Below are positions 10,936 to 23,799 of a DNA stretch of 64,000 nucleotides, piece after piece. The notes under the pieces were generated by a model. It saw only the letters and a program-made list of their open reading frames with translations. It had not been told where the DNA came from and made no database searches. The first letter of the stretch is position 1. Every line of letters begins with the position of its first letter. The stretch lies in NCBI GenBank assembly GCA_021904315.1, contig CM038923.1, positions 16,436,038 to 16,500,037 on the forward strand, written 5' to 3'. Origin of the DNA: Sphagnum magellanicum (taxonomy: Eukaryota; Streptophyta; Sphagnopsida; Sphagnales; Sphagnaceae). Position numbers and translations under genes: made by a program.

Positions 10936-13900
10936 TCTTTTGCTAGAATAGTTGTAAAGTAGCCAACCCCAAATGAACTATAAATGTCAAATGACAATCA
11001 ATAGAATTAACAATTGAAAAAACACTATGTCAAAATGGGTCACAGATGACCTCAATAGGTAGCATAATGTGATAAATATATATAAATAATAAAACCAACT
11101 AATTGCCCACCCATGTCTAAAGTCCATAAGGTTCTTCATGAACATGTTCATTTTAGAATTGGAATGTTACCAAAAAAAAAAACGAGCAAGAAGAAATTTC
11201 CAACCTTTGGGTTCAATTTGTATGGTTAACAACCCATAAGTTCCTTTTTCCCTATTACACACCTAGAAACAACAACCAACATACAATTTGTTTTTAAAAA
11301 AAACATAAAATGAATAAACAATGAGATCAAAAAATCAATGGATCTTGAAAATAATTCAAAACCTTTGAACTCAAAAAAACTTTTGTCCTACATAAGCTTG
11401 TTGTTTCCATCAGTCAAATGTTAGAATTAAAGTCATTCATGCATTTAAGGTTCAAGGCTATAACACACCCAACACAAACATCATTGTGCTTCTTTTTAAC
11501 AATCAAGATGAGGTGATTCAAAATTTTCAATCCCCAACCTAGAAATTTGTAAAAACATTAACTAGATTGACAATGTTTTCTAATATCAATTTGTGAGGCC
11601 ACAATGCCAAGAATTTCATGATGAAGAATAAAAGGACAAGTGTAAATGCAATAAAATATCCAACAAATTTATCGTCTTAAAGTTGAATGCATGTAAATTG
11701 AAAATAACAACAAAATTCATCATAAAATTATTATACATTGATGTTTTTGCATAAATGATCAAGAACAAAATAAGACCACTATTGTGCATATTTTCAAATT
11801 TCACATTGCAAAAGTAGGTTGAAATTAGATTTTTCAAAATGTAAATAGCTTTTACAATTTATTTTTTATGGAGTTCACTTTTGCAAAGTATGAGTGAAAT
11901 AGGTGAATTTCCAAATTGAAAGTAAAACAAAATTTTAATTCAAACTTCAAACATGTTATCATCTTTACATTTTAACCAAATATATACATATTCAATTGAT
12001 TTTTTTTGTTAAAATATCACTATTCACCTATTTAGTTTTCAACTTAATTGGATTTTTTTTAAATTTATTTTTTAGGTTCATTTAGTTTTAGATTCTCATT
12101 AACACAAGTCCACATTTTTTCTATTGTGTTTTCACCCATTTTGACATTACTTTCATGTTCCTATATGCATAATACCTAATAAACTTTTTGTGCATAATTT
12201 ATCATCCTTTCACTTGAACAGATGCAAAAATTTGCATTATATGTTATGACCACCAAACCAAAGGGGTTTCAATTTCTATAGCCCACACAAATAGTTGTAA
12301 GAAAAACTTTAAGTCATTCAATAAAGTAAATATGATTGTGTCATCATCATTTCACATAATCTATATGCAATGAACAAAGTTTCATTTTCAACTCCTAATG
12401 CCTACATTGTGCCATAACAAGGTTTAAATGCAAGCACACACTTGTAACAAAAGAGAGTAACCAATCTTAACACCATAATTAACAACAATTTGAACATCAA
12501 ATGCATTGCCTACAAAATCCCATGTACTTTTCACATTTTTGAAATGGTATCCCAACATGTTATTCACAAGTGGGTGCAAACACAATAAAAGGAGCCATAA
12601 AGTGTATGGACAATGCTTAAAAGTATAATATTGTATTTTTGAAAACTCAAAAGAGGAGCATAATAAATTGAATTGTCAATATTTTTCCTTTTAAAATTCC
12701 ATTACTTATAAAGTTTCAATGTTTAGAACTTGATGCAAATAAATGATGTTTCACAAGTCCTTTTCCATGTTTAAAAACATTTTTTTGTGTTTTCACATTA
12801 GAGATTGCCATGAAAACTAATGTAGCCAAAATTCATGCTTTGAATCATTCTTGTTAATTTTCAATGACTTTGATTGAAAACTTTAATAATTCAAATTAAG
12901 GATGATGGCACATTGAATTGTCATTATACAACTTATAATGAAACCACTTGGCTATAAACACAATAAAAGGAACTAGGGGCAACAAGGACCATTTTTTTTC
13001 TCAAATAAAAAAGGATATTAATATTGATGATTGAAAAAACAAAAGCACTTGAAATTGGTGAAATTCATTGTACAACAGATTTGAACACATTTGCTTCAAA
13101 TGTGTTTTTGACCTTAAAAATTATGAATTTTGAAAATGTGTCTTTAACAAAAAAATAAAATTAATGTTATTCAAAACATGGAAAAAAATATTTCCACTCT
13201 CGCTTGCATGTCCTACAAATTTTAATCAAAGTTTAATATTTTACAATTAACTTTGAGCACCTTTCAAATTCACCTTTACAAGACCATGTGGTACACTTTG
13301 GAACCATTAGTAGCATACTAATATGCTTTTGACATAACATGACCAAAACAAGACCCTACAAATGGGCATGACAATTTGAGAAGAGAACAAGAAAGAACAC
13401 TTGTATGCTCAATATATTTAAATCAGATCTTTTGTCTTTCACATAAGCAACTACTTTGTCAAACAAATTAAATGAATCAAGCAAAACTTTTACTTGGGTT
13501 ACCATGGTTGCATTGGTTGTATTGTGCATTTTGAGTATTCCCATAGTTATGTGGGTGAGCCCTAATGAACTATTAATGGAAAAACGACTATGGAAAAAAT
13601 GTTGAATTTAATTCATGACATTTAAAGATCAAAAGAAAATGTGCACATACCACATAATGCAAAAGAAAAGAAAAGACATTCTTTCAAGTTTTTGTCACAA
13701 CATTAGGTTCATTAGTTCATTCACCAACTACAATTGAAAAGGAAATTGAACACACCCACATTGATATAAAACCAACTATTTCAACCATGGATTTTTCATA
13801 GATGATATTTAGGATGGTATGCTTTGCAAAACCTTGTTGCATAGGGTTAGATTTGTGTTAAAACTTGAATAAAAGCAAAGATGATGACACGAAATTTCTT

Positions 13901-16733
13901 TTCAATGTGCGAAAACATGATTTTCATGACAATTTTTTTTAATGATTATGGACATCTTAAATCTAATCATATGTAATCATGTGAATAAAATGTCTTGGTT
14001 AATTATGTTTATGATTATAGGATTAAATACAATATGACTAACTATTTTTAACCATATATGTGAGTATAGGTGTAACATGACAAAAGGTGCAAAATGACAA
14101 AAGGTATGATATGACTACTAAGATATAAAGTCCCCCCTTATTTCCCCATTAAATTGTCACCAATTTCAATTTTGGTCATCTACATTAATTATATAAGTAG
14201 TTAGGTCGACTAGGTTAGGTAAGTATAAGTTCTTTTTTGTCTACAATCTACCTACATCTTACTTATTTATTTACCTATTATCTACTTTCCTAAATAATTG
14301 GTAATATGAAAAAATGTGAAATAAACACATGTTTACATAATATATTAAAAACATCACCTAGTGTTTTTGAATGACTTGCAACATTAGTACAATTTTTCAA
14401 TTTTTTACATTTAAACATGAAAAATCAAATTTTAGTTGCAATTGCTTTTATTTCTATTAACATGATTGCACCCACATGCTTGAGGGGTTGGAGTTAATAT
14501 ATCTTCTAGCGTTAATTTAAACTAGGGGACTAATTGAACGAGGCTAAAGTAGGTATAGATGATGGGTGGGTAGGTAGGTAAGGTGGGTAAATTGGTAAAA
14601 TTTTTGTTTAAAACCACTAGGTAGGTAGGTCAAAATTAAATAGTCTAAGTTAATAAACTAGGCTAGGTAGAAACCATGTGTCATGTTCATAGTTGTATGC
14701 CCATCATGTGTACTAATATGTACAATCATATGTTTAGTCATATATGTAATCATGTGTTTGACTTAATCATATTCATAAAAGTCATGGAATGGCCTTTACA
14801 ACTATGGTCACATTGGTGACTAAGATGGTAAAAGTGATGAATTTGATTTGATTACATAGTCACATGCAATTACTAATAGCACATACAATTACAAATGTAA
14901 TCATACATGTGGTCATAAAACTAGGGTTGGTGTAATGTTTAATGCACTCTATCTTTGATTAGAAAATTTTATCACTTTTTACATAAAAGAAGAATCCCAC
15001 CTCTTATATTCCTTTTGATAATCATCAGAATCATGTTTTTTTTTACAAACTTGTGCCATGCTCTTTGTTGTAGTTTAGAAGCTCCTTGTTATTCCTTTAG
15101 GTAAACATACTAGTATCAATTTGTAATCAAGTAGGGTGACACATAACATAATGCATCATTTGTGAATTGCAAGAATTTTTATTGCAACATTATCATTAAT
15201 AACAAAGAATGCCCAATAATCTAACATCAAATGAAAGCGATATGACATGTCACAATTTTCCAAAAATTGTAAACTAAAAAATGCCCAAGTTGCCTCCATT
15301 CAAATTTTGCATGCCTTTTGAGATTTAATTAGTCTGTTAGTGGAAAATATAAATTCATTATTGTCCTCATTTGGCATTGATTCTATTGTGGGAGTTGCAT
15401 TTGTTAGTGTCATCACCTTTCAAGCTTTAACTACATGCATAAAATTAAAAACTAACAAAGAAATCAAGTTTAATATTTGTAGTTTTAAACTTACTTTTCA
15501 ATTAGCTTAATTTAAGGATGAAAATGAAAATGTCAATTAAGAGTTTTCAAGTTTTTTTCAAGCTCATGTCTTGAAAGCTTGAAAAAACTTGAGGTTATGG
15601 TTTAGTTTAGAAACTTGAGGTTACAACTTGAAAGCTTGGATTTTTTTTGAAAACACATGACCTTATAGTTTACCTTGAATTGTGGAAAACAACATTACAA
15701 CAATCATCACAAGCCCTTCAACAACAATAGTAACAACGTGTGAAAGTTCAAAAGATACAACTTATTTAAACTAGATAACAACATTGTTGAAGTGGTTATA
15801 ATGTGAACAAAAATTCAAGGTCTTGCATGAACTTTCAACATTAACAAAATGGGAACAATAAGATAAAGAAACAAAGAGAATAATGAACAAAAACAAATGA
15901 CAAAAACACAAAACAAAAAACAAAGAAAGAATTCACCAAAACCGACAAGAAAATAAATAAAGAAACAAAATATGAAGTAGAACCATTGGAGTTTTTTTGA
16001 TGGTCATGAGACTCTAACCATTGAAACAATAAGATTCACATCACAAATATGAAAACTATGAGATGACAATCAAATTTGGAAATGAAAACAATGGAATGTT
16101 CTCATGAAACTTCAACAATTGAAAAAGAATTAACACATAACACAATGAAAATTAAAAAGCTCAAAAGCAAAACAAAGAAATAATAAGAAGTCAATTTTAA
16201 AAAGGAATGTGGAATAATGAAAGGCAAGTAAAAGCTTGAAAGAAAACTTAAACTAAAAGTTAAAGAAAGTGGGGAGGTGGAAAATTCAAATGAAGAAAAC
16301 AATCAAACCCAAAAGAAAACCCTAAATTAAAAAAAAACCAAATTCATTTATAAACAAAAACTTTGATTTGGGTTCAAATATGTCTTTTTCCCCATGAAAA
16401 CATTTAGGTTGGTGGTTCAAGTGTTAAATTGGGTTCCCTTATCTAAGCAAGTCTTGGGCTTGATCTTAAAATAATTATTTTGGAAAATCATCATAAGGTC
16501 TAATTCAATTTTTGATATTCGAAACTAAAATTACTAATTATTATTTAAGTTTCAGATTTTCACACAATACTAGTCCAAACCTCATCATAACTGATTTTTC
16601 CCATGTTGGTGGATCTATTTTTTCAATATTGTGTGACCAAATAAGTATAATGTTAGTTATTTTATAGTTTTATGATACAAGTTAAATCACAACACATTTT
16701 TTACATGAAAGCACTTAAACAACCTTTGATAAC
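10936..16733. other. AT-rich gene-free DNA with TAGG-type tracts
   Basis: I see no supportable gene on either strand. The segment contains degenerate TAGG/TACC-rich tracts at about 14200-14290 and 14555-14685, of the same kind as those at 46.6, 51.1 and 54.7 kb. Small ORFs (for example 15841-16302 minus) are low-complexity Phe/Ser/Leu-rich chance frames. It ends at the ATAC target repeat of the downstream retrotransposon. Confidence 0.5.
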
Positions 16734-16737
16734 ATAC

Positions 16738-17557
16738 TGTAACCCTAAATTAGGTCACATCAACTTCTAGGTGTCACTAATCAGGGAAGTGGGCGGATGG
16801 TTAGTTGAGCCGTTTGCTTTCGTGACAGCTGCTTTTACTGTATTTCCGAATGGGAAGCTTGGTTGATTTGGGAGAGGGGTGATGTACTGAGTGATTTGCA
16901 TGACGGCTGCAATGAATGGGTATGGAGCTTGTGTGGCGGCTCCGAATTATGGCTAGGGTCGGCGATGCAATTAGGGAGAATGGCGGTTTGGTACTGGAGA
17001 ATGGTTGAAGCTTCCGGACGAAGCTTACGATGGTGGATGAGGAGGATAGGAAGGACGGGGTTTTTGGTAACGGACGGTATGGAGGAAAGAGGTAGGGAGT
17101 TGGAGAGCAGGGAGCTTAGTTGACGGATGTTTTATTTTTTTTCGCTGTGTCTGAGGTTGGTGGAGCTCTTGTTGCAGAAGTAGACGAGAGGAATTAGGAA
17201 GAGGGAGGACTTGACTTGGGGAAGGATCGGACCATCTTCTTGTTTTGTGAACTGCTGATGGCGAGAACTGCTTGAGCTGTCGAAGATGTACACGTTTCTG
17301 TGAATGAGAATCAAAATTTTTTTTTTGAAGTCGCATCAGTGTGGAAGTGCATGATAGGAAGTGTGAGTAGTTGAGTTGCTATGTTGATGTGTTTGTCAGT
17401 CTGTGAATCATTGAGGAATCAGGGAGAACAGTGAGCAGCTTTGAGTTTTGAAAATGGAAAGTTGTTAGCAGGTGTGAGCTCAACTTGTAGAACTTTGATG
17501 TCAGGGTCCGCATCAGTTGGTGTATGCGTCGTCTGTCTTTAGAGGACCCCTTCTTTT
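16738..17557 (+). repeat. 5' LTR
   Basis: It begins TGTAACCC after the ATAC target repeat and is colinear with the 3' LTR along its whole length. It runs directly into the primer-binding site: its last bases are CCTTCTTTTT, whereas the 3' LTR has eight further bases (AGGCTACA). The missing bases are the ones that would pair with the TGTAACC start as a short terminal inverted repeat. A small deletion at the LTR/PBS junction is the likely explanation. Confidence 0.9.
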
Positions 17558-17569
17558 TGGTATCAGAGC
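17558..17569 (+). other. Primer-binding site (initiator Met tRNA)
   Basis: TGGTATCAGAGC is the classic plant retrotransposon PBS, complementary to the 3' end of initiator-methionine tRNA, from which minus-strand DNA synthesis starts. It sits immediately after the 5' LTR, with no spacer. Confidence 0.9.
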
Positions 17570-17633
17570 AGGTTGCATAGTTGAGGCCAGTATAAAGCTT
17601 GTGACAATCAAGGTAATATGAGACGTATGAATA

Positions 17634-17963
17634 ATGTCTTCGCCTAGTGGAGAAGAGATTCCTGAGGAGCTCTTGACACAGGAGAATCGTGAACTGAACC
17701 TGGTTCGTAGGTTCGATTTCTGGACCATTCAGAACGGGCCACAAAGGGGGGCCTTGATCTTACGTTTTCTGGGTTTTGGAATAGTTAAGATTGTGGGTAT
17801 AAACCCTGACCAAGCTCGGGTAGGGGACATTGCTGTGGAAGTGTCCCATGGTGGATTCTACACTAGTGCACGGGTCTGGGTGAAAGTGACAGATGGCGCA
17901 AGGGGGTGGGCATGCACCTTAGAACTTCAGGACAGCTTCTACTTCACCTCCTACCTTGCGTAG
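17634..17963 (+). CDS. Leader ORF A upstream of gag (unknown function)
   Basis: This 109-codon ATG-initiated ORF begins 65 bp after the primer-binding site and lies about 460 bp upstream of gag, in a different frame from gag-pol. It starts MSSPSGEEIPEELL and has a beta-strand-rich middle (LILRFLGFGIVKI, then RVGDIAVEVSHGGFYTS, then WVKVTDG). I know no domain with this wording. Its core pattern (GD, then VxHxG, then W.KV..DG) recurs in the following frame at 17923-18183, which suggests a two-repeat protein that has since been frameshifted. There is no signal peptide or membrane segment. It could encode an accessory protein of the element, or it could be a regulatory upstream ORF. Its reality is uncertain. 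Confidence 0.45.
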   Translation: MSSPSGEEIPEELLTQENRELNLVRRFDFWTIQNGPQRGALILRFLGFGIVKIVGINPDQARVGDIAVEVSHGGFYTSARVWVKVTDGARGWACTLELQDSFYFTSYLA

Positions 17964-18183
17964 GGTCGCTCCTGGACTTGCAGAAAGGCAATGCAGTGTC
18001 CCAAGGTTGAGGGACATATGGATTCCTAGATCGGAAGTGTCGCCGAACCATTTTGTGAGGCTGTACATACTTGGAGTTGAAGACCTGTTTCAGGAAGGAG
18101 ATTGCCTGATTCGCGTGCAGCATAGCGGATCAAGATCCCGACTGATTAGCTGGAAGGTATGGCGGACTCAGGATGGGAAATGA
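17923..18183 (+). pseudogene. Leader ORF B, second copy of the leader domain
   Basis: This open frame overlaps the end of leader ORF A, has no ATG near its start, and is in the gag frame. It reads IWIPRSEVSPNHFVRLYILG, then EGDCLIRVQHSG, then ISWKVWRTQDGK, and ends with TGA at 18181. The spacing of GD, VxHxG, WKV and DG matches leader ORF A, so I read it as the second half of an ancestral two-domain leader protein separated by a one-base shift near 17923-17960. Three further stops in this frame (about 18289, 18328 and 18346) separate it from gag, so it is not simply a gag extension. Confidence 0.35.
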
Positions 18184-18426
18184 CAATTCCAGCAGCAATC
18201 GACGGATGAGCAACATTTCTCTACCCTTCCTTCAACCTTTGAACCTTTGAGACCTGTGCATGAAGGAGCTCAATCTGAGTTCAGTGTGTAGTCCGACGTC
18301 TGTGTTTGTGCAATCAGAGTTGGACTGTAGCAAAAGAACAATTGTTGAATTTGTACATTTTGTCTAAAGATTTTTTGTCTGTAATTAGCTTTGTAATTTT
18401 CTCGGTCCTCATTGCGCATCTTCAGG

Positions 18427-21400
18427 ATGACTAGTCCACAGGGTATGGATGAGTTGTTCTGGGGGCGCGATCATGAAGACGTTAGCGATTGGGCTGAACG
18501 GCTCAGTATGGCGGCTGAGGTGCGTGACCTCAATGCAGACAAACTTTTCAAGATTGCCAAGTTCAACTTGCGAGGCAGAGCTCGGGAGTGGTTCCGAAAG
18601 CTGTAGCCGGCGCCGGGCGATTGGCTTGAGCTGAGAACATTGATTTTGCAGAAGTATGGCCATGTGGACACTGATGACATTCGAATGAAGCTCGATGTCA
18701 TCAAACAGGAACCCAAGGAGCGGGTGCAGAAATATTTTGAGCGATTGGATAAGCTATTTCAGCGGGGAAAGATTCCTGATGCTGAACAAAGGAAGAGATT
18801 CATGGGTAAGTTGAGACCCAAGATTAGAAAAATATGCGTTGTTAGGACATATATTGACATAGAAGAGATGGTGGGTGCTGCCACAGAGCTTGAGAGGGTG
18901 CTGGGTGAGCTCGGCGAAACTCCATTCGAACCTCTGAAGGAAGAACAGGAGGAAGGAGTTGTAGAGACAATGATGGAGAAGCAAGTGAATGCTTTCAATG
19001 ATACGCTTGTCAATTTCATGAAGGGGAATGTGTCTAGACCTGTCACATCCTCCTCTTCCAGTATGTCTACAATGTGCCAGATTTGTAGAGGAGGAGACCA
19101 CACCGCCTTAGCATGTCCGAGGCTCAATGAACCCCGGCCCAAATGTGCCAAATGTGGGATGCCGCATAGGACAGAGAATTGTGGTGTGAAGTGTTCTTTT
19201 TGTGTAGGATTAGGGCATTTGGAGGACAGATGCTGGAAGAAACCACAAGATGGGAAGATGCACCCCGGATCAGCTAACTTCCTGGAAGTGATGCTGGATG
19301 ATGAGGAAGCAACTCTTCACCAGCTTAATGAGCTGTGTGGGAGTGAGAACTTGTTCTCCTACATTCGGGTACCAAGAAGAAGAAATCCTGTGGAGGTTAC
19401 GCCAGCAACGTCTGGACTAACAGCGGACGCTACAATTGTGGGAGCAGAAGGCAATCGAGAAGGGTCTGTCAAGTCTAAGATTCTCTCCCACTTTATCAAA
19501 GGAAAGGTATCACTGACGCCGATGGAGACAGTGATGATGATACCAGGAGAACTGGAGCACCTTGAGAATTTTGTGAAGGTAGCTCAAAGAAAGAAGGACG
19601 CGGAGGCGGCAAGCACTCAAATGACGATGGTTTCAGCTGTCCCAACACTCAGGCGCCTATGCATCAGCAAGACGCACAGGAGCAAAACATTCCACCTTTC
19701 GGTGGAAGTGAATCAATGTTTGATTGAGGGATTGGTGGACACTGGAGCATCCATGTCAGTCATGGCAGCTGCAGTGGTTAGAGAGCTGGGTTTAATGCAT
19801 CTGGGAACTGGATTAGAAGCATACAAGACGGCCTCAGGTACCCTCACACAGGCACTCGGCCGAATTGAGGAGGTGCCGATAAAAGTTGGAGGGGTACAAT
19901 GCAGGATGACATTCATGGTTGTGGATATTGATAGCTATGATGTTTTGCTCGGGCTTAATCTGCTGATCAAGATTGGTGCGATTGTGGATGTAGAGCAGGG
20001 ACTGATCCAAGTCAGGCGAGGTCCTGGCGTTGATGTGGAAGTGTTGCCACTCACCATGGTAAACCTGTTGCAGAGATCAGGGTTAGCCAAAGGTGACCAA
20101 CATGACGATTGTGTTCAGAGACAAGCACCTGGAATTACGGAAGTAAGGAGGGAAACATCCTATTTGTCTCGACAGGATACAGATGAACAGTTAGCTGAGC
20201 TGGAGTCTGAGTCGGATTCTGGCTCAAGCCAAGAATCTGAGGAAGAGAATCAAGCGGCAGGTACTGTTGAAGGTGAGTTTGAGTTCGGGAACACCGAATT
20301 TGAAGATTTAGTGGCAAAAGAGGGGCCATAACAAATTCTACAGCTGATGCTCCAAGACAAAGCAGGCGATTTGTTGAAGGAGGAGATTACTGATGATGAA
20401 GATTATGCCAACTGGATCCAATGGGTTGCCGAAGAGGAGCAACATATGCAAAGCCTCTCGGAAACAACAATTGCAGCCGAAGAATCCGGGCTACTGCAGC
20501 TTTAGCATATGGAGATCGCTGAGTCGAGTGGTTGTGTAGAGGAGCGCATCATGAAGAACCCCAAGGAGGACACACGGTGGGGCAAAATTTGTCAGAAGAT
20601 CAGAATTGATCAGCATTTGGACAAAAGGATGGAGCGACAATTATGGTGCATTCTGGAACAGTATTAAGATGTATTCGCCTGGAACAAAGGGGAACTTGGA
20701 TGCTGCAACGTTGGAGAACATCAAATCAACACACAAGGGTTCCCACCTTGTAAAGTAGCCCCTGGTCGATTGTCGTATTGGGAAGAGGTAGAGGTAAACA
20801 TGCAGATTAATGTGTTGGTCGAGTTGGGGAAAATGCGGCCAAGCAACTCAGCATACGCCTGCCGTGTAACCCTGCCTGTCAAGAAAGATGGAAGTAGATG
20901 ATTTTGTGGGGATTACAGACCCCTCAATCTACAAACTCAGAGGGATTCATTCCCCATGCCTCTTGTGGAGGATATCATCTCTCAATTGGGCAAGTCAGCA
21001 TGGTTCACTGCACTGGATCTACAGTTGGGATTCTGGCAGATCAAGATGGCTCCAGAGGACATGGGAAAAACGGCACTGGTTACTAAAAGTGGGTTGTTCG
21101 AATGGACTGTCATGCCATTCGGACTCAAAAATGCCACAAGTACCTTTACGCGGACTATGACCGAAGTCTTCAAAGGTTTGGGGGATTCATTCCTGAAGAT
21201 CTTCGTTGATGACTTCAATGTCCACAGTGAAGAATGGCAAGATCATCTTCAGCACTTGGGAGCTGTACTCTCTAGGCTAAGGGAAGTAAACTTGAAGTTG
21301 AACCCGAGCAAGTGTTGTTTTGCTACAGGCAGTGTAGTCTTCCTAGGACATGTAGTTAGCAAGGAGGGGACTAGACCTAATCCTAGTAAGGTCGATGCAG

Positions 21401-23754
21401 TGCGGGGTTTCTCGGCGCCTACAACAGTTACCAATGTCAGATCCTTCCTGGGACTGACAGGATACTATCGCAAATATATTAAGGGATATTCGAAATTGGC
21501 AGGTCCTTTGTTTGAGCTCACTAAAAAAGATGTGGTTTTTGTCTGGAATCAGGATTGCCAGAGGGCGTTTGCTGACTTGAAGGAGGTTCTGATGGGAGCC
21601 CCAATTCTGGTGAGGCCAAATTTCAAGGAGCCATTTTGCCTCGATGTAGACTGGTCGACCAAAGGGGTTGGTGCGATTTTGTCACAGAGAGAGGGTAGAT
21701 TTGAAAGGGTTATAACTTACGCCAGCAAGGCATTGACGTTGGCACAAAGGAAGTTTCACCCCATGGAAGGGGAATGTTATGCTTTGATATGGGGGATCTT
21801 GCATTTCTAACAGTACTTGCATAGAACCCACTTCACGTTGAGGACGGACCATAAGCCGCTCGAGTGGCTAGCGACTGTGTCCGATGCACATGGAAGGAGA
21901 GGCAGGTGGATTGACCTGCTGCAGGACTATAGCTTTAAGATAGTCCACAGACTAAGCATGAGGCATGCGAATGCTGATGCTCTTAGTTGGAATCCGGTGG
22001 GGAAGGCTATGGATGATGAGGACTTCCAACAGGAGATCCAGGATGATCCACATACACGACCCGAAGTGGCCGAAACCATTGAGAAGGTATTAGCTGTTTG
22101 GCATGGCCAACATATGGAGTGGCTTGGAGATAGGAGGCAGTCATGGGGGCATACTGAGCGTCAAGGGCGTGGTCACGGGATCAGACATTGGCATGACTCA
22201 GATCCTCACCACCTGTTCATGATTGACTTGGTGACAGCAACGAATTCTGAGGAAGAGGCGACCCCAAGTGCAGAACAGATGGAGGTAACTGAGCATGAAA
22301 ACTTGGAAGTCGACCATGGTGAGTTGAGGCATTGGAAGGGCCGGACAAAGTATTATGACAAAAGGCAACAGCTGGAGCTAGTTCTTGCTGCTCAAAGACT
22401 GTCTGAAATCGAAGGCCACGAGATCAACCCAACCACTGTGAGTGAAGGAGTTGAGTATGGGGCTGAAGTGAAGGAGCCCGACATATGGAGGGATGCAATC
22501 TGTCTGGCGCTCCTAAAGGAGGGAGTGCTACCCGACTTGGTTGAGCAGGAGGAGGGCAAGAGGGCTAGAAAGCGAGCAAAGCACTACTGTTGGAAAGAGC
22601 AGAGGCTCTTCTTCAAAGACCTGTATGTGCCTAGGCTTGAAGAAAGAAGGTCATTAGTGATTCAGATGCATGAGGATCTGGGACATTCGGGCAAACAGAG
22701 GCTCTTGACCGAGATTTGTCGAAGGTATTTCTGGCACTGCCGAATTGAGGACGTCAAGACGGTGGTCAGAAGTTGCCAGCAATGTCAGCTAGTCAAGAGC
22801 GAAGGAAGCGTCCGATCTGGGGATGAAAGACTCAAGAGCATCCCAGTCTGTGATTTGTTTTACAAAATAGCGATGGATACTGCTGGACTACTGCCTGAGA
22901 CCAAGGCATGAAACAAGTACATACTTGTGGCCATCGACCATTACTCCAAGTGGTGCAAAGCCAAAGCCATGGCTGACCATGGTGCAAAGACGGCAGCCAG
23001 GTTCCTTGAGGACGATTTGATTTGTAGGTATGGAGTACCTGGTTTCATACTAATTGACAACGGAAGGGAGTGGGGTGCAGAGTTTGAAGTCATGTGCAAG
23101 GACTATGCTATACAGCATCAGCGCACAGCACCTCAATGGCCTCAGTGCAACGGGATGGCAGAACGCATGATCAAAACCATCAAGCATGGTATCACGGTTT
23201 TGGCCACGAATCCAGCAAATGTTGACTGCTGGGATGAACACCTGGCGAAAGTTTTGTTTGGGTACAGATGTGGGGTCCAGGTGAGCACCAAGTTCTCGCC
23301 ATTCATGGTTTTGACCGGTCGATCACCAAGACTCAGAGCTGACAACTATCTGAGTGCACTGACTGGAGTTGTGGATGATGGAGTTGATGTTGAACAGATT
23401 ACAACGCAGTTTCTGGAGAAGGTGAAGTTCATAGCAAGCATACATGAAAATGTCTTGCTTAATGTAGAACAGGCACAGAAGAAGCAACGAGGCACGTATG
23501 CAAGCAGGAAAGGCAAACACCTGTTTGAAGGTCTTACTGCTGGAGAATCCATGGTCAAAATGAAGAAGCCCGGCAAAAAACATGTGTTGGCCGCGAGCTG
23601 GGAAGGCCCGTACCGATTTGTTGGACATGTGGATGGGAAAAACAATTATGACTTTGAAGAAGGTTGTCGTCTCTGTGTTGTCCAGGATGTTGATGGGCAT
23701 CAATGGGAGAGATCTAGGAGGGACCTACAGATATTCCACATGCAACTAGATTAA
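18427..23754 (+). pseudogene. Ty3/gypsy gag-pol polyprotein, seven nonsense codons
   Basis: One reading frame covers the whole region with no frameshift. Order: Gag capsid-like domain (MTSPQGMDELFW start; an in-frame ATG also lies 15 bases upstream); three zinc knuckles at about 19075-19245 (Cx2Cx4Hx4C, a shortened Cx2Cx3Hx4C, Cx2Cx4Hx4C); aspartic protease with DTGA at 19738-19749; reverse transcriptase with FVDD at 21202-21213; RNase H (about 21640-21960, ending near TDHKPLEWL); integrase with an Hx4H/Cx2C zinc finger (about 22668-22790), a D,D-35-E core (IDHYSKW, DNGREW, NGMAER) and a C-terminal GPYRF module. The final stop is TAA at 23752. Internal stops: TAG 18604, TAA 20329, TAG 20503, TAA 20665, TGA 20899, TAA 21808, TGA 22909. 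All interrupt conserved or open sequence, so this copy cannot make a complete polyprotein. The element would need proteins from another copy to move. Confidence 0.92.
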
Positions 23755-23780
23755 ACAGAGCTGAGGGATTCAGCTTTTTA

Positions 23781-23792
23781 AGAAGGGAGGGG
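23781..23792 (+). other. Polypurine tract
   Basis: AGAAGGGAGGGG lies 7 bp upstream of the 3' LTR start, where the primer for plus-strand DNA synthesis is expected. Confidence 0.75.
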
Positions 23793-23799
23793 CTACATA

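Noticed and set aside
16863-17744. ORFs of 60-120 codons on both strands within and just after the 5' LTR
   Set aside because: They lie in LTR and leader sequence, mostly recur in part in the 3' LTR, and run antisense or out of frame to the element.
18754-19151. Minus-strand ORFs of 115-130 codons opposite gag
   Set aside because: Shadows of the gag coding sequence; no motif and no promoter.
23323-23703. Minus-strand ORFs opposite integrase
   Set aside because: Antisense shadows of the integrase C-terminal region.
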